A stretch of DNA of 64,000 nt from Carboxylicivirga mesophila (GCF_018271975.1 NZ_JAGUCN010000001.1:458484-522483); one strand, 5' to 3'; counted from the first letter of the stretch, positions 19,503 through 29,025 are shown. Numbers and translations are program-made. The notes: generated by a model from the letters alone, not told the origin.

Positions 19503-21836
19503 ATGGGAAAGGTGAAAAAAAATATGATGCAATTGGGCGCAATGGCTTTGTTTGTAAGTACATTGGCTGCCTGCTCTGATGCAGGTGGCACCAAGGTGCC
19601 CGGTTGGAAAAGCTTCAGTGGCGACCCCTTAATTGAGGCTAAGGTCGACTCAGTGTTGTCATTGATGACACTGGAAGAAAAAATAGGGCAGATGAATCAA
19701 TACTCCGCCAATTTTGCACCAACTGGTGAGGTGGCAGATAATCAATCGGGCGAATACCTTAAGAGAGGGATGATTGGGAGTACATTCAACGCCTTTGGTG
19801 CGGAGAATGTGCAGATGTTACAGGAGCAAAACCTGAAATACTCACGCCTGAAAATCCCCATGTTGTTTGCTGCCGATGTGATTCATGGTTTGGAAACAAC
19901 CTTTCCTATTCCTTTGGCAGAGGCCTGTTCATGGGATTTGGATTTGATGGAGCGAACCGCCAGGGCAGCAGCCGACGAAGCAACGGCATCGGGTGTAGCC
20001 TGGAATTTTGCACCTATGATTGATATGTCAACTGATCCGCGCTGGGGCCGTGTTATGGAGGGAGCCGGTGAAGATGTGTACCTGGCATCATTGGTAGCCA
20101 GGGCGCGTGTTAAAGGTTTTCAGGGCATTAATGATTATACTGATCTGAATAAAAACAATACGCTGATAGCCACCGCTAAGCACTTTGTGGGCTATGGAGC
20201 CGGGCAGGCCGGACGCGATTACCATACGGTTGATATCTCGGAGCGTAGTTTGAATGAAACTTTTTTTCCGCCGTTCCAGGCGGCTATCGACGAAGGTGTT
20301 GGTTCGTTTATGACCGCTTTTAATGATCTAAATGGTATTCCTTGTACCGGCAATAAACATTTGTATACCGATATTCTTCGTAACTCATGGGGTTTTAACG
20401 GATTGGTAGTGACCGACTATACGGCCATATTGGAACTGATTGCCCACGGTTATGCCCAGGATTTAAAGCATGGAGCACAGTTGAGTCTGGATGCTGGCAT
20501 TGATATGGATATGATCAGTGAGGCTTTTGTTACGCACCTACACGAACTGGTTGAAGAAGGAAGTGTTTCTGAAAACCAGGTGGATGTCGCTGTGGCGCGC
20601 ATCCTCGAGATGAAGTTCTTACTGGGGCTGTTCGACGATCCCTTCCGCTATTGCGATGTGGAGCGCGAAAAGGAAGTGGTAATGAATGAGGAATACATTC
20701 AATTGGCTCAGGAGGCAGCTCAAAATTCAATTGTACTGCTGAAAAATGAGAATAATGTGTTGCCACTTAAGAAAGAAGACAAGAAGCGCGTAGCTCTTAT
20801 AGGACCTTTTGTTAATGAGCGTAAGAGTTTAAATGGAGAGTGGGCCATTAAAGGCGATCGCAGTAAATCAGTTACTCTGAAAGAAGGTTTGGATGCCAAA
20901 TATGCTGATTCGAACGTGAGATTTACCTACGCCAAAGGAACAGATTTACCTCTTATCGACCGTAAAACCCAAAAGGTATCAACCGTGAATGTGCCGGATA
21001 GGAGCGGATTTGCCAAAGCTGTAAATGTAGCGCGTAACAGCGATGTAATTGTAGTGGCGATGGGCGAAAATTACCATTGGTCGGGCGAGGCGGCATCGCG
21101 CACCGATATTACCTTGCCGGGTAACCAGCGCGAATTATTGAAAGAGCTGAAGAAGACTGGCAAGCCAATTGTTTTGGTGGTATTTAATGGTCGTCCGCTT
21201 GATTTATCATGGGAGGCTGAAAATGTAGATGCCATTGTGGAGGCCTGGTATCCTGGTTTAATGGCCGGCCATGCGGTGGCTGATGTTTTATCGGGCGATT
21301 ATAACCCATCTGCCAAGCTGGTGATGACATTCCCTCGCAATGTTGGACAGATACCCATCCATTACAATGTGAAAAACACAGGGCGTCCGTTTGACGATGC
21401 ACATCCTGCCGATTACCGCTCGTCTTACATCGACGTTGCCAATTCACCATTGTATCCGTTTGGTCACGGATTATCCTATACAACTTTCGAATACAGCAAC
21501 CTGAAGTTGGATAACAAGACCTTCTCTAAAGGTGGTGCCATTAAGGCAACAATCGACATTAGCAACACCGGTAACTACGACGGTGAAGAAATAGTACAGC
21601 TATATATTCAGGATATTACAGCATCGGTAACACGACCTGTGAAAGAGCTGAAAGGTTTTGAAAAAATAGCGCTTAAAAAGGGTGAATCAACAACCGTGGA
21701 GTTTACAATTGATGAAAAAACTATTGAGTTCTTAGGGGTTGATATGCAGCCAATAGCTGAAGCTGGTGATTTTAATCTATGGATTGCCACCAGCTCCGAT
21801 GATGAAAGTAACCATACAAGGTTCACCTATAACTAA
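19503..21836 (+). CDS. Glycoside hydrolase family 3 beta-glucosidase-like enzyme
   Basis: A 777-residue exported enzyme with a lipoprotein-type signal (LAAC, Cys23). The N-terminal (alpha/beta)8 barrel runs from about 35 to 365 and the (alpha/beta)6 sandwich from about 390 to 610, with a C-terminal fibronectin III-like domain (about 690-775). Substrate-binding motifs ATAKHFVGYG and GRDYHTVDIS are present. The catalytic nucleophile is Asp305 in GLVVTDYTAI. GH3 enzymes release glucose or other sugars from the non-reducing ends of beta-linked oligosaccharides, often in the periplasm. Co-transcribed after SusD; a strong hairpin follows the stop. Confidence 0.95.
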   Translation: MGKVKKNMMQLGAMALFVSTLAACSDAGGTKVPGWKSFSGDPLIEAKVDSVLSLMTLEEKIGQMNQYSANFAPTGEVADNQSGEYLKRGMIGSTFNAFGAENVQMLQEQNLKYSRLKIPMLFAADVIHGLETTFPIPLAEACSWDLDLMERTARAAADEATASGVAWNFAPMIDMSTDPRWGRVMEGAGEDVYLASLVARARVKGFQGINDYTDLNKNNTLIATAKHFVGYGAGQAGRDYHTVDISERSLNETFFPPFQAAIDEGVGSFMTAFNDLNGIPCTGNKHLYTDILRNSWGFNGLVVTDYTAILELIAHGYAQDLKHGAQLSLDAGIDMDMISEAFVTHLHELVEEGSVSENQVDVAVARILEMKFLLGLFDDPFRYCDVEREKEVVMNEEYIQLAQEAAQNSIVLLKNENNVLPLKKEDKKRVALIGPFVNERKSLNGEWAIKGDRSKSVTLKEGLDAKYADSNVRFTYAKGTDLPLIDRKTQKVSTVNVPDRSGFAKAVNVARNSDVIVVAMGENYHWSGEAASRTDITLPGNQRELLKELKKTGKPIVLVVFNGRPLDLSWEAENVDAIVEAWYPGLMAGHAVADVLSGDYNPSAKLVMTFPRNVGQIPIHYNVKNTGRPFDDAHPADYRSSYIDVANSPLYPFGHGLSYTTFEYSNLKLDNKTFSKGGAIKATIDISNTGNYDGEEIVQLYIQDITASVTRPVKELKGFEKIALKKGESTTVEFTIDEKTIEFLGVDMQPIAEAGDFNLWIATSSDDESNHTRFTYN

Positions 21837-21838
21837 TC

Positions 21839-21868
21839 ATGAAAGCACCCCTTCGGGGGTGCTTTCAT
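21839..21868 (+). terminator. Strong hairpin after GH3 gene
   Basis: A perfect 13-bp stem ATGAAAGCACCCC / GGGGTGCTTTCAT closes a TTCG tetraloop, starting 3 bases after the GH3 stop. There is no long T run after it, so it may be an intrinsic terminator of low efficiency or a 3'-end-protecting processing hairpin that separates the susCD-GH3 part from the sulfatase part. Confidence 0.75.
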
Positions 21869-21920
21869 TCCCTTTACTGCTTATCCGAAAACCCGTAATC
21901 AAGGCATAAAACTTAACTAC

Positions 21921-23486
21921 ATGAGACTACTTTTTAAAATATTATTCCTTTTACTGGCCGGAAAGATTTTGACTTCGTGCACCAGCACTAATACCGGGGC
22001 TAATAATAAGCCAACCAATATCTTATTTATTATGACCGATGACCATGCCATGCAGGCCCTCAGTGCCTATGGTCATCCTATCTCCAAACTGGCTCCAACG
22101 CCTAACATCGATCGTTTGGCCGATGAAGGAACCCTGTTTCTCGAAAACTATTGTGCCAATTCTATTTGCGGCCCGAGCCGGGCAACCGTTCTAACTGGAA
22201 AGCATTCGCATGCCAACGGTTTTATGAAAAACGATGGTACCAGGTTTAATGGTCACCAGCTAACCATTCCTAATATTCTGCAAAAAAATGGTTATCAAAC
22301 GGCAGTCATCGGCAAGTGGCACTTAAACACCGATCCGGTTGGATTTGATTACTACAAAATATTAAGCGATCAGGGCGAGTATAATAACCCTGATTTTATA
22401 ACGAAGGATACCATTCAGCAGGAGATGGGCTATGTTACCGAACTAATTACCGAATCGACCATTGACTGGTTGGAAAAGCGCGACCAAAGTGAGCCTTTCT
22501 TCCTGATGATGCAGCATAAAGCACCCCATCGTAACTGGGTGCCGGCCGAAAAGTATTATCGTTTGTTCGAGCATGTCGAATTTCCGGTGCCCGATAATTA
22601 TTTCGATAATTATGACAAACGCATTGCAGCGGCTGGTCAGGAGATGAATATCTTTCAGCATGCCTACGAGGGGCACGACCTGAAAATGGTGACTGGTATT
22701 GATAGCGATACCTTATTGTACGACCGCTGGCCACAAGTGTTTTTTGGCAGAATGACCGATGATGAACGTCAACGCTTTTTGGAGGCTTACCGCGAACGCA
22801 ATAATGATTTTTATCTGACCGAAAGAACAGACGAGGAAAAAGCAGTCTGGAAATTACAGCGCTATCTGCAGGATTACCTGGCCTGTGTGCGCTCGGTGGA
22901 CGACAGCGTTGGTGAAATCTACGAGTACCTGAAAGAAAAAGGGCTTTTGGATAATACCATCATTGTGTACACCTCCGATCAGGGCTTCTTTTTAGGTGAG
23001 CATGGCTGGTTTGATAAGCGTTGGATGTACGAAGAATCATTCCGAATGCCCCTTGTTATCAGGCACCCGCAGGTAGGACATTCTCCAGAGCCCATCGCTG
23101 CTTTAACGCAAAATATCGATTTTGCACCTTCGTTTCTGGATATGCTCGATGTGGAGATACCCGATGAAATGCAGGGCGAATCGTTTTATCCGTTAATGAA
23201 AGGTGAGGAGTTAGATGAACCATGGCGCCAGTCGCTCTATTATCATTACTATGAGTATCCGGGTTTTCACAGTGTCAAAGCACATAACGGCGTGAAAACA
23301 GCTCGCTATAAGCTGATTCATTTTTATCAGGATAATGAGTGGGAGCTATACGATTTAGAGGAGGATCCGAGCGAAATGAATAATGTGTATGATGATGTAA
23401 ACTATGCTGATGTAAGAGCAACTTTGCACGCCCAACTGGATAGTTTAATACTTAAATATCAGGTGCCGGATAAGTATTTGAAATAG
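21921..23486 (+). CDS. Family S1 sulfatase (formylglycine-dependent), lipoprotein
   Basis: A 521-residue exported sulfatase that removes sulfate esters from a sulfated glycan. The lipoprotein signal ends ILTSC (Cys20). Metal-binding Asp40-Asp41 lie in IMTDDHAM, and the active-site motif CGPSR begins at Cys83, the residue converted to formylglycine (followed by ATVLTGKHSH). Further family residues are GKWHL, SDQGFFLGEHGWFDKRWMYEE and the C-terminal WELYDLEEDPSE. The order and the SDQGFFLGEHG motif resemble S1_11-like (N-acetylglucosamine-6-sulfatase) members, but subfamily is only a guess. A maturase (anSME) must be encoded elsewhere, because none is here. It implies that the PUL1 substrate carries sulfate. 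Confidence 0.93.
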   Translation: MRLLFKILFLLLAGKILTSCTSTNTGANNKPTNILFIMTDDHAMQALSAYGHPISKLAPTPNIDRLADEGTLFLENYCANSICGPSRATVLTGKHSHANGFMKNDGTRFNGHQLTIPNILQKNGYQTAVIGKWHLNTDPVGFDYYKILSDQGEYNNPDFITKDTIQQEMGYVTELITESTIDWLEKRDQSEPFFLMMQHKAPHRNWVPAEKYYRLFEHVEFPVPDNYFDNYDKRIAAAGQEMNIFQHAYEGHDLKMVTGIDSDTLLYDRWPQVFFGRMTDDERQRFLEAYRERNNDFYLTERTDEEKAVWKLQRYLQDYLACVRSVDDSVGEIYEYLKEKGLLDNTIIVYTSDQGFFLGEHGWFDKRWMYEESFRMPLVIRHPQVGHSPEPIAALTQNIDFAPSFLDMLDVEIPDEMQGESFYPLMKGEELDEPWRQSLYYHYYEYPGFHSVKAHNGVKTARYKLIHFYQDNEWELYDLEEDPSEMNNVYDDVNYADVRATLHAQLDSLILKYQVPDKYLK

Positions 23487-23535
23487 GTATTAAAGAGTGA
23501 GCTTCTGTTTATAACAATTAAAACCAAGATGAAAT

Positions 23536-25344
23536 ATGAAAAGACTAATAACAATCAGTACAGTAATCGTACTGATGCTCCTACATTTCAAGGTGTCAGC
23601 TCAGGATGTGCAGCCGCAGACCTACTGTAATCCAATCGATTTGGATTATACCTACATGGTTTATAATTCGGCTAAGAATATATCGTATCGCTCAGGAGCC
23701 GATCCGGCTGTTATTGAGTTCAGGGGCGAATATTACATGTTTGTAACGCGTTCTTTTGGCTACTGGCATTCAACAGACTTGGTCAACTGGGAGTTTATTA
23801 AACCGGCACAATGGTTCTTCGAAGGTTCTAATGCACCAACTGCTTTTAATTATAAAGATTCCGTGGTTTATTTTGCCGGAAACCCGGCCGGCTACGGTAG
23901 TATATTGTATACTGATGATCCAAAATCAGGCAAGTGGACACCAACCGCTTCCATTACCAATAACATTCAGGATTCGGAATTATTTATCGATGATGACGGA
24001 AAAACCTATTTGTACTGGGGCTCATCCAACGTGTATCCTATAAAGGTGAAACAACTCAATAAAGATGATCGGATGCTGCAGATTGGTGAGCCCAAGGAGC
24101 TGATTAACCTAAATGAAGAGGAGCATGGCTGGGAACGCTTTGGCGAAAATAACTTTCATCCAACCATAAAAGAGGGCTACATGGAAGGGGCGTCGATGAC
24201 CAAGCATAATGGTAAGTACTACCTGCAATATGCGGCACCGGGTACGCAATTTAATGTGTATGCCGATGGTGCTTATATTGGCGAATCGCCTGAAGGCCCG
24301 TTTGAATATATGGAAGGTAACCCGATAAGCTTTAAGCCGGGCGGCTTCGCCAATGGTGCCGGCCACGGGATGACTTTGAAAGCTACCAATGATCAGTATT
24401 GGCATTTTGCCACCATGGCCCTGGCCTCCAACTCACATTGGGAACGCCGCCTGTGTATGTTCCCTACCTATTTCGACCAGGAAGGTATCATGCACAGCAA
24501 TACCCACTATGGCGATTATCCGCGCTTTGCACCCAGTCACCCAACTAAAGCAGGTGAGCATAACGGATGGATGTTGCTATCTTACAAAGGCAAAACGACT
24601 GTATCCACATCTGAACTGCAGATTAAGAAGAGCACGGCAACCGATGGCGATTTTGATATTGAAGAGATGGGCAGAGAATACACCGCCGATGGCCGCATCT
24701 TATCGGAGGTGTTAACCGATGAAAGTCCGAAATCTTACTGGGTGGCCAGTGCTAATGACAATAGCCAATGGGTGGAGATAGAGATGAACCACATGGGCAC
24801 TATCCATGCCATACAGCTCAATTTCCATGATCACGAAGCGGGTATCTACACACGTACCGAAGGATTACGTCATCGTTATACCATAGAGGCCTCTGTAGAT
24901 GGCAAAAACTGGGAAACCATTGTGGACAGAAGCAACAGCTTTAAAGATACACCAAATGCATACATCCCGCTCAACATGCCGGTAAGAGCTAAATATGTTC
25001 GGTATAACAACATTGAGGTGCCCGGCAATAATTTCGCGATGTCAGAGATTCGTGTTTTTGGCTTAGGAGATGGTAAAAGGCCGGCTAAGGTGAAGAACTT
25101 GAACATCAGTCGCGATAAAGATCGCCGTGATGCCGAGCTAAGCTGGGATAAGGTAAAGGGAGCACAGGGATATAACATTCGCTGGGGTATTGCACCTGAT
25201 AAGCTGTACCACTCGTGGTTGGTATACGATAATAATGTGCATAAAATTCCTTCGCTGGATAAAGGCACATCCTACTATTTCACCATTGAAGCCTTCAATG
25301 AGAACGGTATCTCGCAGCAGAGTGCTCCCATACTGGTTAAGTAA
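23536..25344 (+). CDS. GH43-like five-bladed propeller enzyme with discoidin and FnIII domains
   Basis: A 602-residue secreted enzyme (signal peptide to about residue 22, ending VSAQ). Residues 30-340 form a GH43-type beta-propeller with candidate catalytic residues Asp56 (GADPAV, base), Asp146 (NIQDSELF, pKa modulator) and Glu217 (GYMEGASM, acid). Residues about 370-510 are an F5/8 type C (CBM32-like) domain, ending YVRYNNIEVPGNNFAMSEIRVFG. Residues 515-600 are a fibronectin III domain. GH43 enzymes act mainly on arabinosyl or xylosyl linkages; the specificity here is not predictable. It follows the sulfatase by 49 bp, in the same operon. Confidence 0.85.
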   Translation: MKRLITISTVIVLMLLHFKVSAQDVQPQTYCNPIDLDYTYMVYNSAKNISYRSGADPAVIEFRGEYYMFVTRSFGYWHSTDLVNWEFIKPAQWFFEGSNAPTAFNYKDSVVYFAGNPAGYGSILYTDDPKSGKWTPTASITNNIQDSELFIDDDGKTYLYWGSSNVYPIKVKQLNKDDRMLQIGEPKELINLNEEEHGWERFGENNFHPTIKEGYMEGASMTKHNGKYYLQYAAPGTQFNVYADGAYIGESPEGPFEYMEGNPISFKPGGFANGAGHGMTLKATNDQYWHFATMALASNSHWERRLCMFPTYFDQEGIMHSNTHYGDYPRFAPSHPTKAGEHNGWMLLSYKGKTTVSTSELQIKKSTATDGDFDIEEMGREYTADGRILSEVLTDESPKSYWVASANDNSQWVEIEMNHMGTIHAIQLNFHDHEAGIYTRTEGLRHRYTIEASVDGKNWETIVDRSNSFKDTPNAYIPLNMPVRAKYVRYNNIEVPGNNFAMSEIRVFGLGDGKRPAKVKNLNISRDKDRRDAELSWDKVKGAQGYNIRWGIAPDKLYHSWLVYDNNVHKIPSLDKGTSYYFTIEAFNENGISQQSAPILVK

Positions 25345-25365
25345 TTACATTAACAAATAAGTTAT

Positions 25366-26745
25366 ATGAAGAAATTAATAGTATCACTGATTGCTTGTTT
25401 AGGCCTGCTAACGGGTAATGCACAAAAAACAGATCACCAAATTCTGGAAAAACTGTTGCACAATACGGTAAAGTTCTACCAAATGTTAAGAGCCGATAAC
25501 GGCTTGTACCACGATTATGTCAGTACGCATGGAGAGACCAATCGTGGCTCGGCAGCTAATATTGGCATGGGACTAGTAGCGCAGTGTGTGGCCAGCGAAA
25601 TGGGCTGGACCAACACAGCTGAAGAGGAAATTATCGAAACCTTGCAATCGGTTTTGGGACATAACGAGCAGGGGATACGCCTCGAACGGACAGCACAAAA
25701 CTGCTTCATCCATTTTTTTGATATCAACACCGGTAAAGCCATTGGCGAGGACTGGAGCCCTATTGATACCGATCTGATGATATCCGGGGCCTTATTTGCC
25801 AAGCGCTATTTTAACCATAATGAACAGCTTGGGGCCTATGTGGATGAGTTGTATAATTTAGTGGATCAGGCGCAGTTTATCGGCGACTGGACAAAAGGAC
25901 AGATTGCCCTAAAGATGACCAAGGAAGGACCCGCCGTTAACAGCTATACATTGCCTTATAATGAATACATGGTGGTGGCCTGGCTGGCTAAGAATCAGGC
26001 GAAAAAGAAGAATGCACCGGCCAATAAACTGTGGGATAAATGGTATGGTAACCCAGATGGTTTGCCTACAGCTACCTACACATCAAAGTCGGGCGAAGCG
26101 TACCATGTGATGACTGATCATGCGGTTTCGAAAGAGTTTACCTCGAATTTCACATTCATGTTCAATTATTTATTTGTGAACGAATTTACCACCAGCGAAA
26201 AGTACCAGGAGGCGATGAGGCAGGCGGCTTTGGCCGACCGTGCCTGGTGGAACGACCGTGATGACTTAAAGCCAATGGGATTGCAACCCTACGAATGGGG
26301 TACCACAGCCGGCGTTGGTTTGCGCGATCGTGATGGCGCATTGCACGAGGGCTATACCGTTGATCGTATTTGTCGTATTGAGCACATTGGCACCAATCGC
26401 GACCGGAATAAGGGCAAAAATGTAGCATTGAGTGCCATGGCGGGCTACTCGCCGGTATTGCCCGATTTGGTTCGCAAGGATTTAATTGCGATGTATCGCG
26501 ATCCACGTGGATTGGGTAAGATGACTCTGCCGGCACGTGAAGGTATATCCGATGGTGGCGATTATATTTTGTGGAAATACAGTTACAGTGATTTAAACTG
26601 GCGACCATCGAAGGTAGAAGGTGTTGATTATGCCTGCATGCTACTGGGACTGGCTGCTTTACCTGAGCTTTTAGGTGTTGAATTTTTTCAGGAGTACAAT
26701 GACTTTTTTAACCCTGACAAGCCGCAATACAAACGGGCTCGATAA
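25366..26745 (+). CDS. Glycoamylase-like (PF10091-type, GH144-like) (alpha/alpha)6-barrel enzyme
   Basis: A 459-residue secreted protein (signal peptide 1-19, ending GNAQ). It follows the pattern of glycoamylase-like proteins: FIHFFDINTGKA (about 110-121), SPIDTDLMISGALFAKRYF (about 127-145, SxIDTALL-like), YNEYMVVAWLAKN (about 199-211), LADRAWWND, WGTTAGVGL and NVALSAMAGYSPVLPD. The family includes GH144 endo-beta-1,2-glucanases, which often pair with GH3 enzymes. The GH144 assignment is a motif-level match; a different (alpha/alpha)6 hydrolase or lyase is possible. It begins 22 bp after the GH43-like gene and is the last gene of PUL1. Confidence 0.7.
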   Translation: MKKLIVSLIACLGLLTGNAQKTDHQILEKLLHNTVKFYQMLRADNGLYHDYVSTHGETNRGSAANIGMGLVAQCVASEMGWTNTAEEEIIETLQSVLGHNEQGIRLERTAQNCFIHFFDINTGKAIGEDWSPIDTDLMISGALFAKRYFNHNEQLGAYVDELYNLVDQAQFIGDWTKGQIALKMTKEGPAVNSYTLPYNEYMVVAWLAKNQAKKKNAPANKLWDKWYGNPDGLPTATYTSKSGEAYHVMTDHAVSKEFTSNFTFMFNYLFVNEFTTSEKYQEAMRQAALADRAWWNDRDDLKPMGLQPYEWGTTAGVGLRDRDGALHEGYTVDRICRIEHIGTNRDRNKGKNVALSAMAGYSPVLPDLVRKDLIAMYRDPRGLGKMTLPAREGISDGGDYILWKYSYSDLNWRPSKVEGVDYACMLLGLAALPELLGVEFFQEYNDFFNPDKPQYKRAR

Positions 26746-26768
26746 GAATGTAGCAGTACTAAATATAA

Positions 26769-26804
26769 ATCTGCATCCTTTATTTAGGGTGCAGATTTTT
26801 TTTG
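26769..26804 (+). terminator. Rho-independent terminator of PUL1
   Basis: A 10-bp stem, ATCTGCATCC with GGGTGCAGAT (one G-T pair), closes an 8-nt AT loop and is followed by eight T residues. It lies 24 bases after the stop of the last PUL1 gene. Confidence 0.9.
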
Positions 26805-26933
26805 TTTTTGTAGTTGCAGACTTTGCTAAGTAAATGTATTAGAGTGCCGAGGCACAAGCTGTAAAAGCAATCAATTTATGCGAATCAATAGTTGAACCCA
26901 CTCCGGAGTTCTGTTTTTAATGTATTAATATGA

Positions 26934-27169
26934 GGATGTCCGAAAATGAAGAGAGACATTTTTATACAATTAATCTATAACTTCATCACCTCATCCCGGC
27001 CTTCTCCTCAAGGAGAAGGTGACATTATCAGAAAAAGGCAACTGTCTCTAGTGTAGGGTTATATATTTTCTATGTAGAGGCTTCCTCTCCTTCAAGGAGA
27101 GGATTGAGAAGAGGTGTTTTCTTACGAATTATAAGTTTGTTATTATCATTTTTTGATTTTCGGATACCC
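26934..27169. mobile_element. MITE-like element, copy A
   Basis: A 236-bp non-coding element bounded by 14-bp terminal inverted repeats (GGATGTCCGAAAAT at the left; GGGTATCCGAAAAT read inwards from the right). A second copy lies at 51179-51435 in the same orientation and shares most of its length. Inside are two self-complementary segments, CTTCTCCTCAAGGAGAAGG and CCTCTCCTTCAAGGAGAGG. There is no ORF, so it would need a transposase in trans. Flanking TATTAA occurs on both sides but is too AT-rich to be a convincing target duplication. Confidence 0.65.
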
Positions 27170-27183
27170 ACTATTAAAATTAA

Positions 27184-27285
27184 ATCCCTTCGGGATAAAA
27201 AAATGTCCTTAGGACATTAACAATAATAGCCCCGTGCGAAGCGCGGGGTTATAAATATGGTGAGAAAACAACCCTGATATGGGTT
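27184..27285. repeat. Array of four small hairpins (array 1)
   Basis: Four consecutive short palindromes in 102 bp: ATCCC-TTC-GGGAT (27184-27196), AATGTCC-TTA-GGACATT (27202-27218), CCCCGTGC-GAA-GCGCGGGG with one wobble pair (27230-27248), and AACCC-TGATAT-GGGTT (27270-27285). Three have a 3-nt loop. No coding potential. The form recalls REP-like hairpins; a link to array 2 at 28.9 kb is discussed in the findings. Confidence 0.6.
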
Positions 27286-27528
27286 GACGGTTTATATTAA
27301 GCAAGTTTTAACCCGGATTATGTATTAGAACTTCGTTATGAGCGTTAAAAATGCAATAAAACAAGGCTTTACTGAAACGAGGCATAGCATCGTTCTGGAG
27401 AGTTGAGGTAAAGCAACGAAGTGTTTTGATTTGAAGCAGTTTAAATGCGTAATAGATTTTCTTATGCATATTGCGGGTTGAACCATTAATTCACATGCTT
27501 ACAAAAGGCATGAGGCCAAAAAGGCGTT
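27286..27528. other. Non-coding stretch after hairpin array 1
   Basis: About 240 bp between the array and the reductase gene end. I see no ORF, RNA gene or clear repeat, apart from a weak GCATG...CATGC pairing about 27495-27510. Confidence 0.5.
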
Positions 27529-28104
27529 TTAAAAAATAGACTCAACTTTTTGCAGGAATTTCTTTCTTCTTTCAATTTTACCCGATGTGGTATATTCACT
27601 ATTCAACCATTTAATGTTTTTAAGGCCAATACCTTTCAACGTTTTGTTTATAAATATTCCTTTTATCGGATTGCCTGATAAGAATTTAAGATACCAGGTT
27701 GGATATTCAGAGGTAGTTATTACTGTTGTTTTATTGATGTGAGTAAGCATTCCTTTCAAGCCGTACTTAGTTTCTACATACGAGAAGTTTTTGAGCATGA
27801 CCTTATCAATAAAACCTTTTAATATTGCAGGTATATCATACCACCAAACGGGAAAGATAAATATTAGTTCAGATGTATCCTTAAGAGCCTCCTGATAGCT
27901 GAGAACTAATTTATCAGTGGTCTCACCTTTTGAATATTGAGCAAGATCTTTTTCCTCAAGCACCGGATTAAAATTATCCTTGTTCAAGTCAATAATCTGA
28001 TAATCATTAGAGCTGGCATCCAGTTTTTTAGTGATTGTTTCTAATATGGCTTTGTTAAAACTACCGTGCCAAGGATGGGCAAATACTATTGTTGTCTTCA
28101 TCAT
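27529..28104 (-). CDS. NAD(P)H-dependent flavin oxidoreductase (flavodoxin_2 fold)
   Basis: A 191-residue protein of the KefF/MdaB/YwrO-type NAD(P)H oxidoreductase family. It starts with TTIVFAHPWHGSFNKAIL (phosphate-binding loop for FMN, about 4-21), and has the IFPVWWYDIPAILKGFIDKV segment (about 83-102) typical of the family. These enzymes reduce quinones or nitro compounds in the cytoplasm with FMN or FAD. It lies downstream of a Crp/Fnr regulator on the same strand with a 67 bp gap, a common arrangement in which the regulator may respond to oxidative or quinone stress. Confidence 0.87.
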   Translation of the reverse strand: MMKTTIVFAHPWHGSFNKAILETITKKLDASSNDYQIIDLNKDNFNPVLEEKDLAQYSKGETTDKLVLSYQEALKDTSELIFIFPVWWYDIPAILKGFIDKVMLKNFSYVETKYGLKGMLTHINKTTVITTSEYPTWYLKFLSGNPIKGIFINKTLKGIGLKNIKWLNSEYTTSGKIERRKKFLQKVESIF

Positions 28105-28171
28105 TTAAATCCTGGAATATGAATAAAGCACAAAGGTATTGGCCGGCAGATGATTCAGAAAGGACAAATGT

Positions 28172-28747
28172 CTAAAAGGAGAGCTCTTTTCTTAAGCGGC
28201 TTAAATGCCTTTGCGTAATGCCAAGGTAGGATGCAAGATACTTTAGAGGTACTTTTTGCAAATATTCCGGATTATACTTTAATAGGTCTTCATAGCGTTT
28301 TTTTGCCGACTCCATTTGCAGTGCAAGTAATCGGTTTTCCATTTCAATATATGATTGTTCGGCGGCGAATCTTGAAAATTTCAGCCAGTTTATGCTCGAA
28401 TTCATCAATTCGTAATACTGATTGTATGGGATAATCAGAAGCTCTACATTGGTTAGTGCGTGGATGTTTTCGAAAGTCTCCTTTTGAGTGATAAAAGAAG
28501 AAAAGGCAGATATAAATTTATTTGGGAAAGTTAAGCAGTAGGTTACCTCTTCGTCTTTGCTGGAGATGTAATAATTCCTCAAAACTCCCGAATTGACATA
28601 TCCCATCCAGGTACATACCTTTCCGGCTTCCATTAAAATATCTCCTTTTTTAAATGACTTGGTTTCGAAGTAGCCTAATCCGGTCGATATTTCGGAATCG
28701 GTCAGAATATTTACAGTTTTTAGTATGTTCTCCAGGCTTTCTTTCAT
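28172..28747 (-). CDS. Crp/Fnr-family transcriptional regulator
   Basis: A 191-residue regulator. Residues about 15-120 are a cNMP-binding-like beta-roll (KKGDILMEAGKVCTWMGYVNSGVLRNY), and the C-terminal part is a winged helix with the recognition helix in LKYLASYLGITQRHLSRLRKEL. It lacks the cysteine cluster of true Fnr, so it is not an oxygen sensor of that kind. It probably controls the reductase gene just downstream. The family in Bacteroidetes often regulates single adjacent detoxification genes. Confidence 0.87.
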   Translation of the reverse strand: MKESLENILKTVNILTDSEISTGLGYFETKSFKKGDILMEAGKVCTWMGYVNSGVLRNYYISSKDEEVTYCLTFPNKFISAFSSFITQKETFENIHALTNVELLIIPYNQYYELMNSSINWLKFSRFAAEQSYIEMENRLLALQMESAKKRYEDLLKYNPEYLQKVPLKYLASYLGITQRHLSRLRKELSF

Positions 28748-28879
28748 TTTATCAGCGGCTAATTTATATAGCTAGTATTTGTTTCATGTAAGCAAAGGTT
28801 GCGACTTTGTTAGGTGTTTTTTTATCATTACAGACCGATTAAAAATGTAAAAAAAAAGTGGAAATGCCTATATGATATG

Positions 28880-29025
28880 CAATCCCGCTGGGATTGTTTA
28901 TTAATAGGGTAGCTTATTATTTCTATAAATATTCAACTTCTCCGAAGTTGTTTTATTATCTCCAGCGGAGATAAATATTTGTAGATAAGTGAAATGTAAA
29001 TGACCAATCAACCTCAGCGAGGTTG
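28880..29025. repeat. Array of four 17-nt hairpins (array 2)
   Basis: Four perfect hairpins of identical design, each a 7-bp stem with a 3-nt loop: CAATCCC-GCT-GGGATTG (28880-28896), CAACTTC-TCC-GAAGTTG (28934-28950), TATCTCC-AGC-GGAGATA (28957-28973) and CAACCTC-AGC-GAGGTTG (29009-29025). They lie in AT-rich sequence between a regulator gene and a small ORF, with spacers of 37, 6 and 35 bases. The stems differ, but the size is constant. Confidence 0.65.

Noticed and set aside
28880..29025. Considered as a CRISPR-like array
   Set aside because: The four units have different sequences and unequal spacers; only the hairpin geometry is shared.
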